DNA of 59,637 bases from an uncultured Alphaproteobacteria bacterium (lineage in GTDB: Bacteria; Pseudomonadota; Alphaproteobacteria; Rhodospirillales; Rhodospirillaceae), in NCBI GenBank assembly GCA_902575965.1, contig CACGTM010000004.1, forward strand, positions 1 through 59,637. Reading direction: 5' to 3'. The stretch's first letter is position 1. Each line of letters opens with the position of its first letter. Below the pieces are notes generated by a model. It was not told where the DNA came from and did not search any database. It worked only from the letters and a program-made list of their open reading frames with translations. Positions 18,794 through 28,973 of this stretch are shown here, piece after piece. A program made the translations under genes and the position numbers.

Positions 18794-20392
18794 CTATTTA
18801 AATGAACTTACGAGAGACTGCGTATATGAATCCTGGGGGTTATTAAATATTTCAGATGAACTAGCTTGTTCAATGGAAAATCCATTTTTCATAACTAAAA
18901 TTTTATCGGCGATTGATCGTATAACTCTTAAATCATGACTTATAAATAAATAACTTAACTTATACTTAGACTGTAATTGACATAAAAGATCGATAATTTG
19001 TGCTTGTATAGATACATCTAATGCGCTTGTAGGTTCATCTAATACTAAAAACTCCGGCTTTAAAACAAGGGCTCTAGCAATTGATATTCTCTGACGTTGC
19101 CCTCCTGAAAACTCATGCGGAAATCTCTCTCCTAACTTATAATTAAGGCCTACATCATCTAAAACAGATTTAATTAAATCACGCTTTTCTTTATGACCCA
19201 GGCTTGGAAGGTGAAAGCTAAGACCCTCTTCTATTATTTGGTTTACTGACATTCTAGGACTTAATGAACCATAAGGGTCTTGAAACACAATTTGCATTTT
19301 TTTCCGCAGTTTTCTCATTTCTTTTTTTGAAAGATTATTTATGTTTTGACCATGAAATTCTATACTACCTAAACTTTCAACTAGCCTTAGTATAGCAAAG
19401 GCGAGAGTAGTTTTTCCTGAACCACTTTCACCAACAACTCCTAAAGTTTCATTTTTATTAATGAGAAAAGATATATTATTAACTGCCTTTGTATAACCTA
19501 CGGTTCTTCTGATTATCCCATCCTTGATAGGAAACCATACCTTTAAATCTTTTACACTTAGCAGTTCAGTATCTATTTCATCTTTATTACTTTCTTTGAT
19601 GACAGGCTGTGATAATAGTAATTTCTTTGTATAAGGATTCTTAGGAGAACTAAAAATACCATCCACAGAACCATGTTCAACAATTTTTCCTTTTTCAAGT
19701 ACGCAAATATTATCTGCAAAACTTCTCACAACGGAAAGGTCATGCGTTATAAATATAATAGACATCCCAATACGCTTCTTTAAATCGCTTAAAAGACTCA
19801 ATATTTGAGATTGAATAGTCGCATCCAGCGCTGTAGTAGGCTCATCAGCAATAAGAATTTCTGGCTCTAGTGCGAGAGACATCGCAATCATAACCCTTTG
19901 CCTCTCACCCCCTGACAGCTCATGAGGCAAAGAATGTAATCGTTGCTTTATTCTTTTAAAGCCAACCATTTCAAGTAAATTAATTACTCTTGGCTTAATC
20001 TCCTGTTTACTTAATCCTTGATGAATCTCTAATACTTCACCTACTTGTGCTTCAATACTTTGCAATGGGTTTAAAGAAGTCATGGGCTCTTGGAAAATAA
20101 TTCCTATCTTTCTTGTACGTAAAGACCTCATATAAGATTCAGGTTTTCCGATAAGCTCTTCGTTAATAAATTTGATACTACCGTTTCCTATTTTCGCAGA
20201 ACTCGGTAATAATTGAAGAATTGAAAGTGCTGTGATAGATTTTCCTGAACCACTTTCTCCAACTAAAGAAAGTGTCTCACCAGGAAATAGATTAAATGAG
20301 AGACCATTAACAACTTGATAGTAATTAGAACCAGAATTGAAAGTAACACTCAAATCTTTTACTGAAAGTATTGGGTTTATATCTCTTTTCAT
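18794..20392 (-). CDS. yejF: ABC transporter ATP-binding protein, YejF type (two fused NBDs)
   Basis: 532 residues made of two complete nucleotide-binding domains. The first has GESGSGKSITALSIL (Walker A), LSGGERQRVMIAMSLAL (signature) and ILIADEPTTALD (Walker B). The second repeats these as GESGSGKTTLAFAIL, FSGGQRQRISIARALVL and FLVLDEPTSALD. The double form is typical of YejF in the YejABEF peptide/microcin C importer and of fused Opp/Dpp ATPases. It lies 3 bases downstream of the YejE-like permease in one operon of four genes, and powers uptake from the cytoplasmic face. Confidence 0.95.
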   Translation of the reverse strand: MKRDINPILSVKDLSVTFNSGSNYYQVVNGLSFNLFPGETLSLVGESGSGKSITALSILQLLPSSAKIGNGSIKFINEELIGKPESYMRSLRTRKIGIIFQEPMTSLNPLQSIEAQVGEVLEIHQGLSKQEIKPRVINLLEMVGFKRIKQRLHSLPHELSGGERQRVMIAMSLALEPEILIADEPTTALDATIQSQILSLLSDLKKRIGMSIIFITHDLSVVRSFADNICVLEKGKIVEHGSVDGIFSSPKNPYTKKLLLSQPVIKESNKDEIDTELLSVKDLKVWFPIKDGIIRRTVGYTKAVNNISFLINKNETLGVVGESGSGKTTLAFAILRLVESLGSIEFHGQNINNLSKKEMRKLRKKMQIVFQDPYGSLSPRMSVNQIIEEGLSFHLPSLGHKEKRDLIKSVLDDVGLNYKLGERFPHEFSGGQRQRISIARALVLKPEFLVLDEPTSALDVSIQAQIIDLLCQLQSKYKLSYLFISHDLRVIRSIADKILVMKNGFSIEQASSSEIFNNPQDSYTQSLVSSFK

Positions 20393-20395
20393 GTG

Positions 20396-21436
20396 TTACC
20401 GCATGTCTTTTCTAGGATCAAAGGCATCTCTTATTGCCTCACCTACAAAAACTAATAGAGTAAGCGTAATAGCAAGAGTAAGAAACGCCGTAATACCTAA
20501 CCAAGGTGCTTGCAAATTATCTTTACCTTGCCTGAGCATCTCACCCAAAGATGGAGAACCCGGGGGTAATCCTAAGCCCAAAAAGTCAAGTGATGTTAGT
20601 GCAATAATAGAGCTTGAAAGAATAAATGGAAGGAAGGTGAGAGTAGCCACCATAGCATTTGGCAGGACGTGTCTAATCATAATGGATGTGTCAGAGACAC
20701 CAAGGGACTTTGCTGCTCTTATATAATCAAGGTTTCTTGTTCTAAGAAATTCTGCTCTAACGACCGGCACTAAGGAGGTCCAGCTAAATAAAAGTAAAAT
20801 TATTAGTAACGTCCAAAAACCAGGCGTTAAAAAGGATGATACAATTATTAGAATAAATAATTGTGGAAGACCAGCCCAAATCTCAATAAACCTTTGAAAT
20901 AATAAATCAAACCATCCGCCAAAATAACCCTGAACTGCCCCAGCAATTACCCCAAATACGGAAGAAATAATTGTCAAAATAAAACCAAAAACCAGTGAAA
21001 TTCTTAACCCATAAAGAAGTCTTGCAAAAACGTCTCTTGCCTGACTATCTGTCCCAAGCCAATTTTCTTTTGTTGGGGGTGATGGGGCTGGCTTATCAAG
21101 GTTATAATTTATTGTATCAAAGCTATATCTTACAACTGGCCATAACATCCACCCGTCCTCATTAATAAGTTCCTCTAAATATGGGTCACGATAATCAGCA
21201 TATGTCAGAAAATCTCCTCCAAATTCTATTTCCTTATAATCAAATATAATAGGATAATAAAAATTATCTTTAAACCTTACTAATAAAGGCTTATCGTTGG
21301 CTATTAGTTCAGAAAAACATGTTATAGCTAATATTATCAATATGATTATAGATGAGACATAACCTCTCTTATTGGAATAAAAGTTTGTAAGACGTCTTTT
21401 ACTAACTGATGAGAGGTTTCTGAAAAAAAAATTCAT
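20396..21436 (-). CDS. yejE: ABC transporter permease, YejE type
   Basis: 346 residues with an N-terminal membrane segment ([18 protein letters not shown], about 29-46), a periplasmic loop that includes the conserved [16 protein letters not shown] (about 73-88), and five more helices with the EAA-type loop around [22 protein letters not shown]. The [16 protein letters not shown] motif marks the DppC/OppC/YejE class. It pairs with YejB to form the inner-membrane channel. Its start overlaps the yejB stop by four bases (21433-21436), showing coupling. Confidence 0.95.
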   Translation of the reverse strand: MNFFFRNLSSVSKRRLTNFYSNKRGYVSSIIILIILAITCFSELIANDKPLLVRFKDNFYYPIIFDYKEIEFGGDFLTYADYRDPYLEELINEDGWMLWPVVRYSFDTINYNLDKPAPSPPTKENWLGTDSQARDVFARLLYGLRISLVFGFILTIISSVFGVIAGAVQGYFGGWFDLLFQRFIEIWAGLPQLFILIIVSSFLTPGFWTLLIILLLFSWTSLVPVVRAEFLRTRNLDYIRAAKSLGVSDTSIMIRHVLPNAMVATLTFLPFILSSSIIALTSLDFLGLGLPPGSPSLGEMLRQGKDNLQAPWLGITAFLTLAITLTLLVFVGEAIRDAFDPRKDMR

Positions 21437-22509
21437 GTACTTCTCGCTTCAAAATCAATTCTGGGATCAACGACATGATACATTATGTCATTTAAAAGAT
21501 TTACAGCTAACCCAATTAGACTAAAAATAAAAAGAATTCCAAATACTACTGGGTAGTCTCTATTGATAATTGACTCAAACCCCAAAAGGCCTAGACCATC
21601 AAGGGAAAAGATAACTTCTATCAAAAGTGAACCAGTAAATAACATACTTACTAATGTTGCTGGAAAGCCTGCAATTACCACCAACATAGCATTTCTAAAA
21701 ACATGTCCATATAAAACTCTACTTGGCGTTAACCCTTTAGATTGAGCCGTTAATACATATTGCTTATTAATTTCATCGAGAAATGAATTCTTTGTTAGCA
21801 TAGTCAGAGATGCAATCCCTCCAATTGCAATTGCAAAAACAGGTAAGGTTAAATGCCAAATATAATCAATAATTTTTTCAATCATATTAAGGCTATCCCA
21901 ATTATCTGATGTTAAACCCCTTAGAGGAAATAAGTCCAGATACTGCCCGCCTGCAAAAAGTACGATAAGTAAAATTGAAAATAGAAATGATGGCATCGCA
22001 TAAAAGAAGAAAATAATATATGAGGTTGTAATATCAAAAGCGCTTCCCTCTGATACTGCCTTCCTAATCCCTAGAGGTATTGATATTAAATAAATCAATA
22101 AGGTAGACCATAGCCCTAGTGAAAGGGAAACGGGAAGCTTTTCGATTATTATATTTATAACATTTTGTGATCTAAAATAACTCTCGCCGAAGTCAAATGT
22201 GGCATAATTTTTTATCATAATTACGAAACGTTCATATGGGGGTCTATCAAAGCCAAACTTCTTTTCTATTTCCTTCACTAGCTCTGGAGGTAGGCCCTGT
22301 GCACCCCTGTACTTACTATCAGTTGACAAAGAGTCAACAGACTGGGATGACACCCTTGTAGTTGCTGAGGTCTCCAAACCCTGCAATTGTGCAATAACTT
22401 GTTCTACCGGACCGCCGGGAGCAAATTGAACAATTATGAAATTTAAAGCTATAATGCCAAATAATGTTAAGGGTATTAGCAGTAATCTTCTAAAAATATA
22501 GGCAATCAT
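21433..22509 (-). CDS. yejB: ABC transporter permease, YejB type
   Basis: 358 residues beginning with the DppB/YejB signature [20 protein letters not shown] as the first membrane helix. A long periplasmic insertion (about 40-95, including [15 protein letters not shown]) is characteristic of YejB over shorter DppB proteins. The EAA loop is in [26 protein letters not shown]. It forms the transmembrane channel with YejE. The gene overlaps yejA upstream and yejE downstream by four bases each. Confidence 0.95.
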   Translation of the reverse strand: MIAYIFRRLLLIPLTLFGIIALNFIIVQFAPGGPVEQVIAQLQGLETSATTRVSSQSVDSLSTDSKYRGAQGLPPELVKEIEKKFGFDRPPYERFVIMIKNYATFDFGESYFRSQNVINIIIEKLPVSLSLGLWSTLLIYLISIPLGIRKAVSEGSAFDITTSYIIFFFYAMPSFLFSILLIVLFAGGQYLDLFPLRGLTSDNWDSLNMIEKIIDYIWHLTLPVFAIAIGGIASLTMLTKNSFLDEINKQYVLTAQSKGLTPSRVLYGHVFRNAMLVVIAGFPATLVSMLFTGSLLIEVIFSLDGLGLLGFESIINRDYPVVFGILFIFSLIGLAVNLLNDIMYHVVDPRIDFEARST

Positions 22510-24389
22510 TTATTTTCTTTTTCCCTGCCTAAAAAATTTTTATATTTACCCATATCAAACCACCAAGTTGAAATTGAAATGCCAAGTAAGGGTATTTTAG
22601 ATGGATATGCGAACTTATTCCAAAAAGCAACTCTTGTGTCAGGAGAGTACCAATTAGGGATAACATAATGTCCCCACTGCAAAACTCTATCAATTGCCTT
22701 TGTATAAGCTACTAACTCATCCCTAGTCTCAGCTAAAACCAAATCCTCAATTAGTTCGTCAATAACAGGGTCTTTAACACCAGCAAAATTCCTTGAGCCT
22801 TGTTGATCAGCAGCTAGAGAGCCCCAATAATTTCTTTGCTCATTACCAGGAGATAAACTTTGCCCCCATGAAAATACAATCATATCAAAGTCAAAGGCTT
22901 GTATTCTATTTATCCATTGAGAGCTATCAACTGTGCGCATTTGGGCTTTGATTCCAATTTTTCTCAAGTTTTTAATAAAAGGAGCAACTATTCTCTCAAA
23001 AGATGGAGACCTTAGGAGAATCTCAAACTCAAAAGGCTTTCCGTTCTTCTCAAAATTTCCTGATGGAGCTTGTACCCAACCTGCGTCAGTAAGAATAGAA
23101 ACCGCCTTTAAAAGGTTTGATCTAAGTGAATTATTTTTATCGACTCTTGGTGGGTTATACTCTTGATTGTAAATTTCTAAGGGAAGTTTGTTCCTGTATT
23201 TCTCTAAAAACTTTAGCTCTAAACCTGTTGGAATCTTAGCGGCAGATAACTCTGAATTTTGAAAGTAACTTCGTGTTCGTTTATATTGGTCATAAAAAAT
23301 TGCTTTGTTGGTCCATGAGAAATCAAATGCATATGACAAGGCTTTCCTAACCCTTACATCGGAAAAAATATCCTTTCTCGTATTAAAAACAAAACCTTGC
23401 ATGCCCGCTGGAGTATTGTCTTTGAAGGCTTCTTTTATAATTTTTTTATTTACAATTTTTTCACCATCATATTTAACCGCCCAATTTCTTGCAGAATTTT
23501 CATATCGAATATCATACTCACCTGACATGAATGCCTCAAAAGCAACAGTTTCATCTCGGTAATAATCAAACCTTATTTCATCAAAATTGTGCCTACCAAT
23601 ATTTACAGGGAGATCTTTGCCCCAATAATTCTCAATTCTCTCATACTCGATAAATCTTCCAGGCTCGAAGTCTTTTATTTTGTATGGTCCACTTCCCAGT
23701 GGCCCCCTCAAACTATTATCTGAGAAATCTATTTCTGCCCAATAAACCTCAGAAAGTATGGGCATTTGACCTATTATTAGTGGTAGCTCTGAATTACCTG
23801 AGTTTTTAAAAAAAAAGGTTACCTCTCTCGTACCTGTCTCTTTAACTGAGTCAATATCACCAAAATAAGCTTTGTAGAGAGGATCCCCCTCATTAATAAG
23901 TTTATTAAAACTAAAAATAACATCCTTTACTGAGATATATGAACCATCTTGAAAGCGCGCCTCAGGCCTTATAGTGAAACGCACATATTGACCTGTCTTT
24001 GGAACTTCAATTGTTTCTGCTATTAATCCATACATTGTAAAAGGTTCATCCAGACTATTTATTAGTAAGCTTTCTGAGATAACAGGAGAAATTGTTGGGA
24101 GTAGATCATTTTGATGCAATCTAAATAAACCTGACGCTGCAGTGCCTTTAAGGATGAAAGGGTTAAGAGAGTCAAATGTTGCACCAGGTGTATGAATAAT
24201 TAACTTACCGCCCTTTGGTGCAGAGGGCTCAACGTAATCAAAATACTTAAAACCCTGGGCATATTTTGGACTTCCATGTAAGGCGAATCCATGAACTGGT
24301 GTGTCGAATCTTGCATGAGAGCAAGAAAAGCTTGAAAAGAAAATAAAGAATAATTGATATAATAATACTCTAGGTAAATTACAAAACAT
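22506..24389 (-). CDS. yejA: periplasmic peptide-binding protein, YejA type
   Basis: 627 residues. A signal peptide spans about residues 1-27 (hydrophobic [14 protein letters not shown], then a probable cleavage after SHA). The mature protein begins in the YejA style, with [21 protein letters not shown] and APKGGKLI. It is an SBP_bac_5 (cluster C) binding protein of the usual length. The family binds oligopeptides; YejABEF imports microcin C in Escherichia coli and helps Brucella resist cationic peptides. It is the first gene of the four-gene operon and follows hisN by 11 bases on the same strand. Confidence 0.95.
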   Translation of the reverse strand: MFCNLPRVLLYQLFFIFFSSFSCSHARFDTPVHGFALHGSPKYAQGFKYFDYVEPSAPKGGKLIIHTPGATFDSLNPFILKGTAASGLFRLHQNDLLPTISPVISESLLINSLDEPFTMYGLIAETIEVPKTGQYVRFTIRPEARFQDGSYISVKDVIFSFNKLINEGDPLYKAYFGDIDSVKETGTREVTFFFKNSGNSELPLIIGQMPILSEVYWAEIDFSDNSLRGPLGSGPYKIKDFEPGRFIEYERIENYWGKDLPVNIGRHNFDEIRFDYYRDETVAFEAFMSGEYDIRYENSARNWAVKYDGEKIVNKKIIKEAFKDNTPAGMQGFVFNTRKDIFSDVRVRKALSYAFDFSWTNKAIFYDQYKRTRSYFQNSELSAAKIPTGLELKFLEKYRNKLPLEIYNQEYNPPRVDKNNSLRSNLLKAVSILTDAGWVQAPSGNFEKNGKPFEFEILLRSPSFERIVAPFIKNLRKIGIKAQMRTVDSSQWINRIQAFDFDMIVFSWGQSLSPGNEQRNYWGSLAADQQGSRNFAGVKDPVIDELIEDLVLAETRDELVAYTKAIDRVLQWGHYVIPNWYSPDTRVAFWNKFAYPSKIPLLGISISTWWFDMGKYKNFLGREKENK

Positions 24390-24400
24390 AAAATAACACC

Positions 24401-25171
24401 TTAACTTAGAAGATCTAGTACTTGTCTATGTACTCCTGGATCGCCTACTGCGATTATGGTCTTATAATCATTTCCATTTATCATCTCTCCTTTCCAATCC
24501 GTAACTACTCCTCCAGCACCTTCTATTATTGGAACAATAGAAGAATACTCATAAACGCTAAGTTTTTCACAAACAATATCAATCCACCCGCTTGCTAACA
24601 TACCGTAATGATAACAATCTGCACCACCTATCCTTGAAGACCTTACTTTATCTGATAAATTGCTAAAACTTATAGCTTCTAATTTATCAAAAATTTCGTA
24701 AGCAGTTGTATACAGATGCGCTAGAGAAACATCTTTGCAAGGCCTAGTTCTGACAAAATTATTATTGTGAGCTGTTCTTTTATCTAATCCATACCAGCGG
24801 TCTTTAATGAACGGCTGATCAATTATTCCCAAATATGGATTGCCCTGTTTAATAACACCAATTAGAGTTGTAAAAAGAGGAACACCGTTAATAAATGAGA
24901 TTGTGCCATCAATAGGGTCTAGCGTCCAAACATACTCTGCTTTTTCATTCTCAGCACCATATTCCTCACCAATAATTCCATGTGAGGGATATTTTTTTTT
25001 TATCATACCCCTAAGCAACTCCTCCACATCCCTATCAGCTTGAGTTACAGGGCTTTGGTCTTCCTTATTTTCAATATGAAATACTGATCGAAAATACTTA
25101 AGTGTAACCTCACTAGCTGCATCAGCAAGTTCATTAGCAAAGCCAAGTATAGATTCCTCATTAACAGTCAT
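24401..25171 (-). CDS. hisN: histidinol-phosphatase, inositol-monophosphatase family (HisN-like)
   Basis: 256 residues. Metal-binding motifs of the inositol monophosphatase family are present: GEEYG (about 69-73), WTLDPIDGTISFINGVPLF (about 82-100) and a C-terminal GGVVTDWKGE. The arrangement with FINGVP rather than NF-HG fits the HisN branch that dephosphorylates L-histidinol phosphate in Alphaproteobacteria and Actinobacteria; a general inositol- or sugar-phosphatase role is the alternative. It lies just upstream of yejA on the same strand but has no obvious functional link to it. Confidence 0.8.
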   Translation of the reverse strand: MTVNEESILGFANELADAASEVTLKYFRSVFHIENKEDQSPVTQADRDVEELLRGMIKKKYPSHGIIGEEYGAENEKAEYVWTLDPIDGTISFINGVPLFTTLIGVIKQGNPYLGIIDQPFIKDRWYGLDKRTAHNNNFVRTRPCKDVSLAHLYTTAYEIFDKLEAISFSNLSDKVRSSRIGGADCYHYGMLASGWIDIVCEKLSVYEYSSIVPIIEGAGGVVTDWKGEMINGNDYKTIIAVGDPGVHRQVLDLLS

Positions 25172-25226
25172 AATATTTTAAATAAGTTAAAATGATTTAA
25201 AAAGGAGAACTAATTTTCAATGGAAC

Positions 25227-25832
25227 TTAAGACCCCTCTTCTGCCTTTTCAAGTTCGTCCAATACTACTTCAGGAGGGTCTTCAGTCTTTTCCATTAAAT
25301 ATTTAATAATATTAGCCCTATCTTTGGGTTTCCTTAAACCTGCAAAGTTCATGTTACCTTGAGGGGCAAGACTCTTAGGATTCTCCAAGTAAGCATTCAG
25401 ATTATCATATGTCCAAATATCAACACCTGACAAAAGTGAATTTGAGAGCTTATAGCCACCACGCTGCTTTTCACTTACAACAGCCCCAACTATATTATGT
25501 AAGTTAGGCCCTGTGCCATTCTTCCCACCCTCATCAAAGGAATGACATGATTGACATTTTCGAGCAACTTTCATTCCTTGTTCCACACTAGCATCCGCAA
25601 GAAGAGGCTTAATATCTATCAAGACTGGATCCGTTTTTTCTTCCAAAACTCCAGCCCCAAAACCCGCTGGAACCTCAATGGGGTAACCAAAGGTTACTTC
25701 TTCCTGAGAAGTTGCATGGACTTCATTCTCTGGCATAAAGAGATGACTGGTCTCATTTGCTATTACAGCAATCCAAATTGCTGAAAAACCTGCTATCATA
25801 GCTGAATTTGATCTGAATTTATTGGAAGACAA
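25227..25832 (-). CDS. cycM: membrane-anchored cytochrome c (CycM/c552 type)
   Basis: 201 residues. An N-terminal hydrophobic segment (AMIAGFSAIWIAVIA, about 11-25) serves as a membrane anchor or uncleaved signal. A linker then leads to a class I cytochrome c domain with the heme site CQSCH (93-97), GTGPNLHNIVGA and the likely axial Met in QGNMNF. The tail is acidic. In Alphaproteobacteria CycM carries electrons from the bc1 complex to the aa3 oxidase. The start is TTG at 25832 with AGGG about 10 bases upstream; the ATG 11 codons on would shorten the anchor's leader. It is divergent from kdsB across 177 bases. Confidence 0.92.
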   Translation of the reverse strand: MSSNKFRSNSAMIAGFSAIWIAVIANETSHLFMPENEVHATSQEEVTFGYPIEVPAGFGAGVLEEKTDPVLIDIKPLLADASVEQGMKVARKCQSCHSFDEGGKNGTGPNLHNIVGAVVSEKQRGGYKLSNSLLSGVDIWTYDNLNAYLENPKSLAPQGNMNFAGLRKPKDRANIIKYLMEKTEDPPEVVLDELEKAEEGS

Positions 25833-26009
25833 TTTAAATGCACCCTATTGTTAAAAAAAGCTGTCTAAAACCTAAAAAATAAGAAATAAACTATTAAGTG
25901 TAACGTATACATTGGAAAATTATTTCCTTCTACATAAAAATCATTACCTTATGATAAAGAATACTTAAAAAATGTCTTATAAAACATATTAATATAGAAA
26001 GTACCAGAA

Positions 26010-26753
26010 ATGGAAGTAAAAGACGCACTTATTGTAATTCCGGCAAGAATGGCGGCAACAAGGTTGCCTGGTAAACCTCTAGCTCTAATTAATAACGAAC
26101 CAATGATTGTTCATGTATGGAAGAAAGCGTGCCAATCAGAAGTAGGTCCTGTAATTGTTGCCTGTGGCGACATTGAAATTAAGGAAACTATTGAGAAATA
26201 TGGCGGAAAGGCTATTTTGACAGATCCTGATCTTCCAAGTGGCTCTGATCGCGTTTGGAGAGCGGCACAGATATATGATCCAGAAGGTAAATTTAATATT
26301 ATTGTTAATGTACAAGGAGACCAGCCTACTTTGGATCCTTCACATATATCCAGGACGGTAGATGCCTTAAGAGATTCTGGGTCAAATATGTCGACACTCA
26401 TAACACCTATAAATAACCAGCGTGAAATAAGTGACCCCAGCGTGATAAAAGTAGCTATTGATTTTCAAGAAAATAATAAAGTAGCAACTGCATTATATTT
26501 CAGTAGAAATCCCATTCCTCATGGGGAGGGACCTGTATATCATCATGTGGGAATTTATGGTTTTACAAGACCAAGTCTGAAGAAATTTGTTAGTATTAAA
26601 CCGAGTGAACTGGAAAAACGAGAAAAATTGGAACAGTTAAGAGCATTAACGAATGGTCTTAGTATCTCCGCATACATGGTTGAACATTCTCCACCATCGG
26701 TAGATACGCCTGAGGATCTTGAAAGAGTTAAAATGATTCTAGAAAATAATTAG
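26010..26753 (+). CDS. kdsB: 3-deoxy-manno-octulosonate cytidylyltransferase
   Basis: 247 residues. The N-terminal IVIPARMAATRLPGKPLALI (about 8-27) is the CMP-Kdo synthetase signature, followed by TDPDLPSGSDRVWRAA and INVQGDQPTLDP-type blocks (VNVQGDQP near 107). It makes CMP-Kdo for the inner core of lipopolysaccharide, so the organism is expected to make a Kdo-containing outer membrane. It is followed after 9 bases by pheA on the same strand, the cycM/kdsB/pheA neighbourhood common in Alphaproteobacteria. Confidence 0.97.
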   Translation: MEVKDALIVIPARMAATRLPGKPLALINNEPMIVHVWKKACQSEVGPVIVACGDIEIKETIEKYGGKAILTDPDLPSGSDRVWRAAQIYDPEGKFNIIVNVQGDQPTLDPSHISRTVDALRDSGSNMSTLITPINNQREISDPSVIKVAIDFQENNKVATALYFSRNPIPHGEGPVYHHVGIYGFTRPSLKKFVSIKPSELEKREKLEQLRALTNGLSISAYMVEHSPPSVDTPEDLERVKMILENN

Positions 26754-26762
26754 AGAAAAATT

Positions 26763-27614
26763 ATGACTAATAAAAAAAAGTCTTCTAATAAAGTTGCTTT
26801 TCAAGGGCAGCTCGGTGCAAATTCCCATGTAGCATGTAAAATTTATTTTCCAGACTGGGAATATTTGCCATGCACTAATTTTGAAGATGCCTTTAACACT
26901 GTAAGAGATAATGATGCAAAGTATGCTATGATACCAATAGAAAATTCGGTTATGGGTAGAGTTGCAGACATACATAACTTGCTCCCTGAATCTGGCTTAT
27001 TTATTGTTGGCGAATATTTTCACAGAGTTGAACATCAGTTGCTGGCATTAAAAGACTCTTCGCTTAAAGAGATAAAAACCGTTATGAGTCAGTTACCTGC
27101 TTTATCCCAATGTAAAAAATTTATAAAACAAAATAATTTCACTGAAATAACTGCAGCAGATACAGCAGGCTCGGCAAAAGAAGTCGCTAATCTGGGAGAT
27201 AAAAGTATAGGAGCAATTGCATCTTCTCTTGCTGCAGAGATTTATAACTTAAAGATCGTATCTTCAAATATTGAAGACGCAGATCATAATACTACCCGAT
27301 TCATTGTTATGTCTAATAAACCAGAGGCTCCAGCGTTGAATGAAGGAAAAGTTATCACCTCAATCATTTTCAAAATCCGTAACGTTCCTGCTGCTCTGTA
27401 TAAAGGATTGGGTGGGTTTGCAACTAACGGTGTTAACATTACAAAGCTAGAAAGTTATCTTATAGATGGTAATTTTACTGCCGCACAATTTTATGCTGAC
27501 TTTGAAGGACATCAAGATTTAAAACATGTACAACTAGCGCTTGAAGAACTATCATTTTATTCTAAAGAGCTTAAGATTCTTGGCTGTTACCAATCAGATC
27601 CGTATAGAAATTGA
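26763..27614 (+). CDS. pheA: prephenate dehydratase
   Basis: 283 residues. The PDT catalytic domain (about 10-190) starts with VAFQGQLGANSHVA and contains the Thr-Arg-Phe catalytic element in DADHNTTRFIVMS. A C-terminal ACT domain (about 200-280) has LESYLIDGNFTAAQFYADFEGH. The usual ESRP phenylalanine-binding motif reads ESYL, which I recall as normal for alphaproteobacterial PDTs. It converts prephenate to phenylpyruvate for phenylalanine synthesis and is stand-alone, without chorismate mutase. Confidence 0.96.
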   Translation: MTNKKKSSNKVAFQGQLGANSHVACKIYFPDWEYLPCTNFEDAFNTVRDNDAKYAMIPIENSVMGRVADIHNLLPESGLFIVGEYFHRVEHQLLALKDSSLKEIKTVMSQLPALSQCKKFIKQNNFTEITAADTAGSAKEVANLGDKSIGAIASSLAAEIYNLKIVSSNIEDADHNTTRFIVMSNKPEAPALNEGKVITSIIFKIRNVPAALYKGLGGFATNGVNITKLESYLIDGNFTAAQFYADFEGHQDLKHVQLALEELSFYSKELKILGCYQSDPYRN

Positions 27615-27623
27615 AATAAGATT

Positions 27624-28553
27624 TTAATAGAATTTAATTTCTCTATTCACCCAACTGTCAATTAGACTCCTTGCAATTGAATGTTTACTGGGTAATTTCT
27701 TTTCAGATTCTGCATCTTCCATCTCAGTAAATTCCTTCAAGCATTCCCTACTAACCCACATAATCTTTTCAAGCTCATCATCTTTAGGGGAGAATTTATC
27801 ATTCTCTGCTTTTGCCGCAAAGCCAAGCATTAATGATGAGGGGAAAGGCCATGGTTGAGAACCTTGGTATGAAACTCCATTAACAATTATACCTGTTTCT
27901 TCGGCAACTTCCCTTTTTACACAATCCTCTAAAGACTCACCAATTTCAAGAAAACCAGCAATTACAGAATACATTCCTAGAGGCCAATTGGACTGTCTGG
28001 CCAGAAGACAACTTTCTTCATTTGGGTGCTCTACAAGTGTTATTACTGCTGGGTCAATCCTTGGAAATAACTTTTTTGAACAAGTTAAACTCGTACACTT
28101 CCTTATATGACCCTCCTCCTCACTTTTTGTTCTCATACCACATTTTCCACAAAAGACTGAATTAGAGTGCCATATTGACATACCCCGTGCGTAAGCCAAA
28201 AGAGACGCTTGATTAAGTGTAATAATATTTAGAATACTGTGAAGCGTTTTGAACTCCCAATTTTCATTTAAATTACAAATATCATTTTCATTAAAAATAT
28301 TGATAGCGAAGCATGGTACTTTTCCATCGAGACCGAGAAAAATCATCTCCTCATCATTTAAGGCTAATTCTTGTGCTAATTGTAAGCTAATAGAAACATA
28401 ATTTAAATCAGAGGTATTAAATAAGTTCTTACCCTTCCATACAGGAAGAATAACTAAATTATCTTGCTTCTTAAGTATTTGAACTTCATCATTTCTCAAT
28501 CTTAATTCTGAACATCTATTTAGAGAAAGTCCTGAGTATGTTGAATTTTTCAT
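27624..28553 (-). CDS. nudC: NAD(+)/NADH diphosphatase, NudC type
   Basis: 309 residues from the ATG at 28553. A longer frame to 28643 overlaps rsfS and adds a segment unlike the family. The NudC family N-terminus is seen as YSGLSLNRCSELR. A zinc ribbon (FCGKCGMRT then KCTSLTC) precedes the Nudix box GFLEIGESLEDCVKREVAEE, which fits GX5EX7REUXEE. The NudC-specific SQPWPFPSSLMLGF follows it. The second zinc Cys pair has four residues between rather than two, a small oddity. It hydrolyses NADH/NAD and removes NAD caps from RNA. It is convergent with pheA. Confidence 0.93.
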   Translation of the reverse strand: MKNSTYSGLSLNRCSELRLRNDEVQILKKQDNLVILPVWKGKNLFNTSDLNYVSISLQLAQELALNDEEMIFLGLDGKVPCFAINIFNENDICNLNENWEFKTLHSILNIITLNQASLLAYARGMSIWHSNSVFCGKCGMRTKSEEEGHIRKCTSLTCSKKLFPRIDPAVITLVEHPNEESCLLARQSNWPLGMYSVIAGFLEIGESLEDCVKREVAEETGIIVNGVSYQGSQPWPFPSSLMLGFAAKAENDKFSPKDDELEKIMWVSRECLKEFTEMEDAESEKKLPSKHSIARSLIDSWVNREIKFY

Positions 28554-28575
28554 AAATGATCTTAATTTTAATAAG

Positions 28576-28956
28576 CTATGAATTAAGGTTGGGAAGGTTT
28601 TCAGTTTTACTATTGTTTGAATAGACCGACCAAATTTTTTCAATCTTATAGAACTCTCTCACTTCTGGTCTTAATATATTAATAATAAGATCACCAGCAT
28701 CAATTAAAACCCAATCAGACTGGTTATATCCTTCGACTTTGGGCATGACATTAAATCTTTTTAGATCCTCGACGATATGAGATGAAATAGCCTTTACTAA
28801 ACGTGAATTTGAAGCACTGGCAATTAGCATTATGTCAGCAAAAGAAGAACTTTTCTTTAAGTCTAATTCAATGACATTTTCTGCCTTATCTTTGTCAAGT
28901 AGCTCTTTGACATGATCAACAATCTTTCTAATATTAAATTTTTTATTATCTAAAAT
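28576..28956 (-). CDS. rsfS: ribosomal silencing factor RsfS, ATT start
   Basis: 126 residues if initiated at ATT (28956-28954). No ATG, GTG or TTG exists in frame before an ATG deep inside the domain (28830), which would remove the first conserved strand. The frame from ATT reads ILDNKKFNIRKIVDHV and then the RsfS/Iojap core AENVIELDLKKSS, FADIMLIASASNSR, VEGYNQSDWVLIDAGDLIINI and YKIEKIWS. An AGGAG sequence stands seven bases before ATT, ideal spacing. RsfS binds L14 and blocks subunit joining in starvation. It lies downstream of nadD, the normal nadD-rsfS order, with the ribosome-binding site overlapping the end of nadD. Confidence 0.88.
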   Translation of the reverse strand: MLDNKKFNIRKIVDHVKELLDKDKAENVIELDLKKSSSFADIMLIASASNSRLVKAISSHIVEDLKRFNVMPKVEGYNQSDWVLIDAGDLIINILRPEVREFYKIEKIWSVYSNNSKTENLPNLNS

Positions 28957-28973
28957 ACTCTCACTCCTCTCTT

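Noticed and set aside
28554..28643. Longer start for NudC
   Set aside because: The added 30 residues overlap the end of rsfS in another frame and do not resemble the family; the family N-terminus begins after the ATG at 28553.
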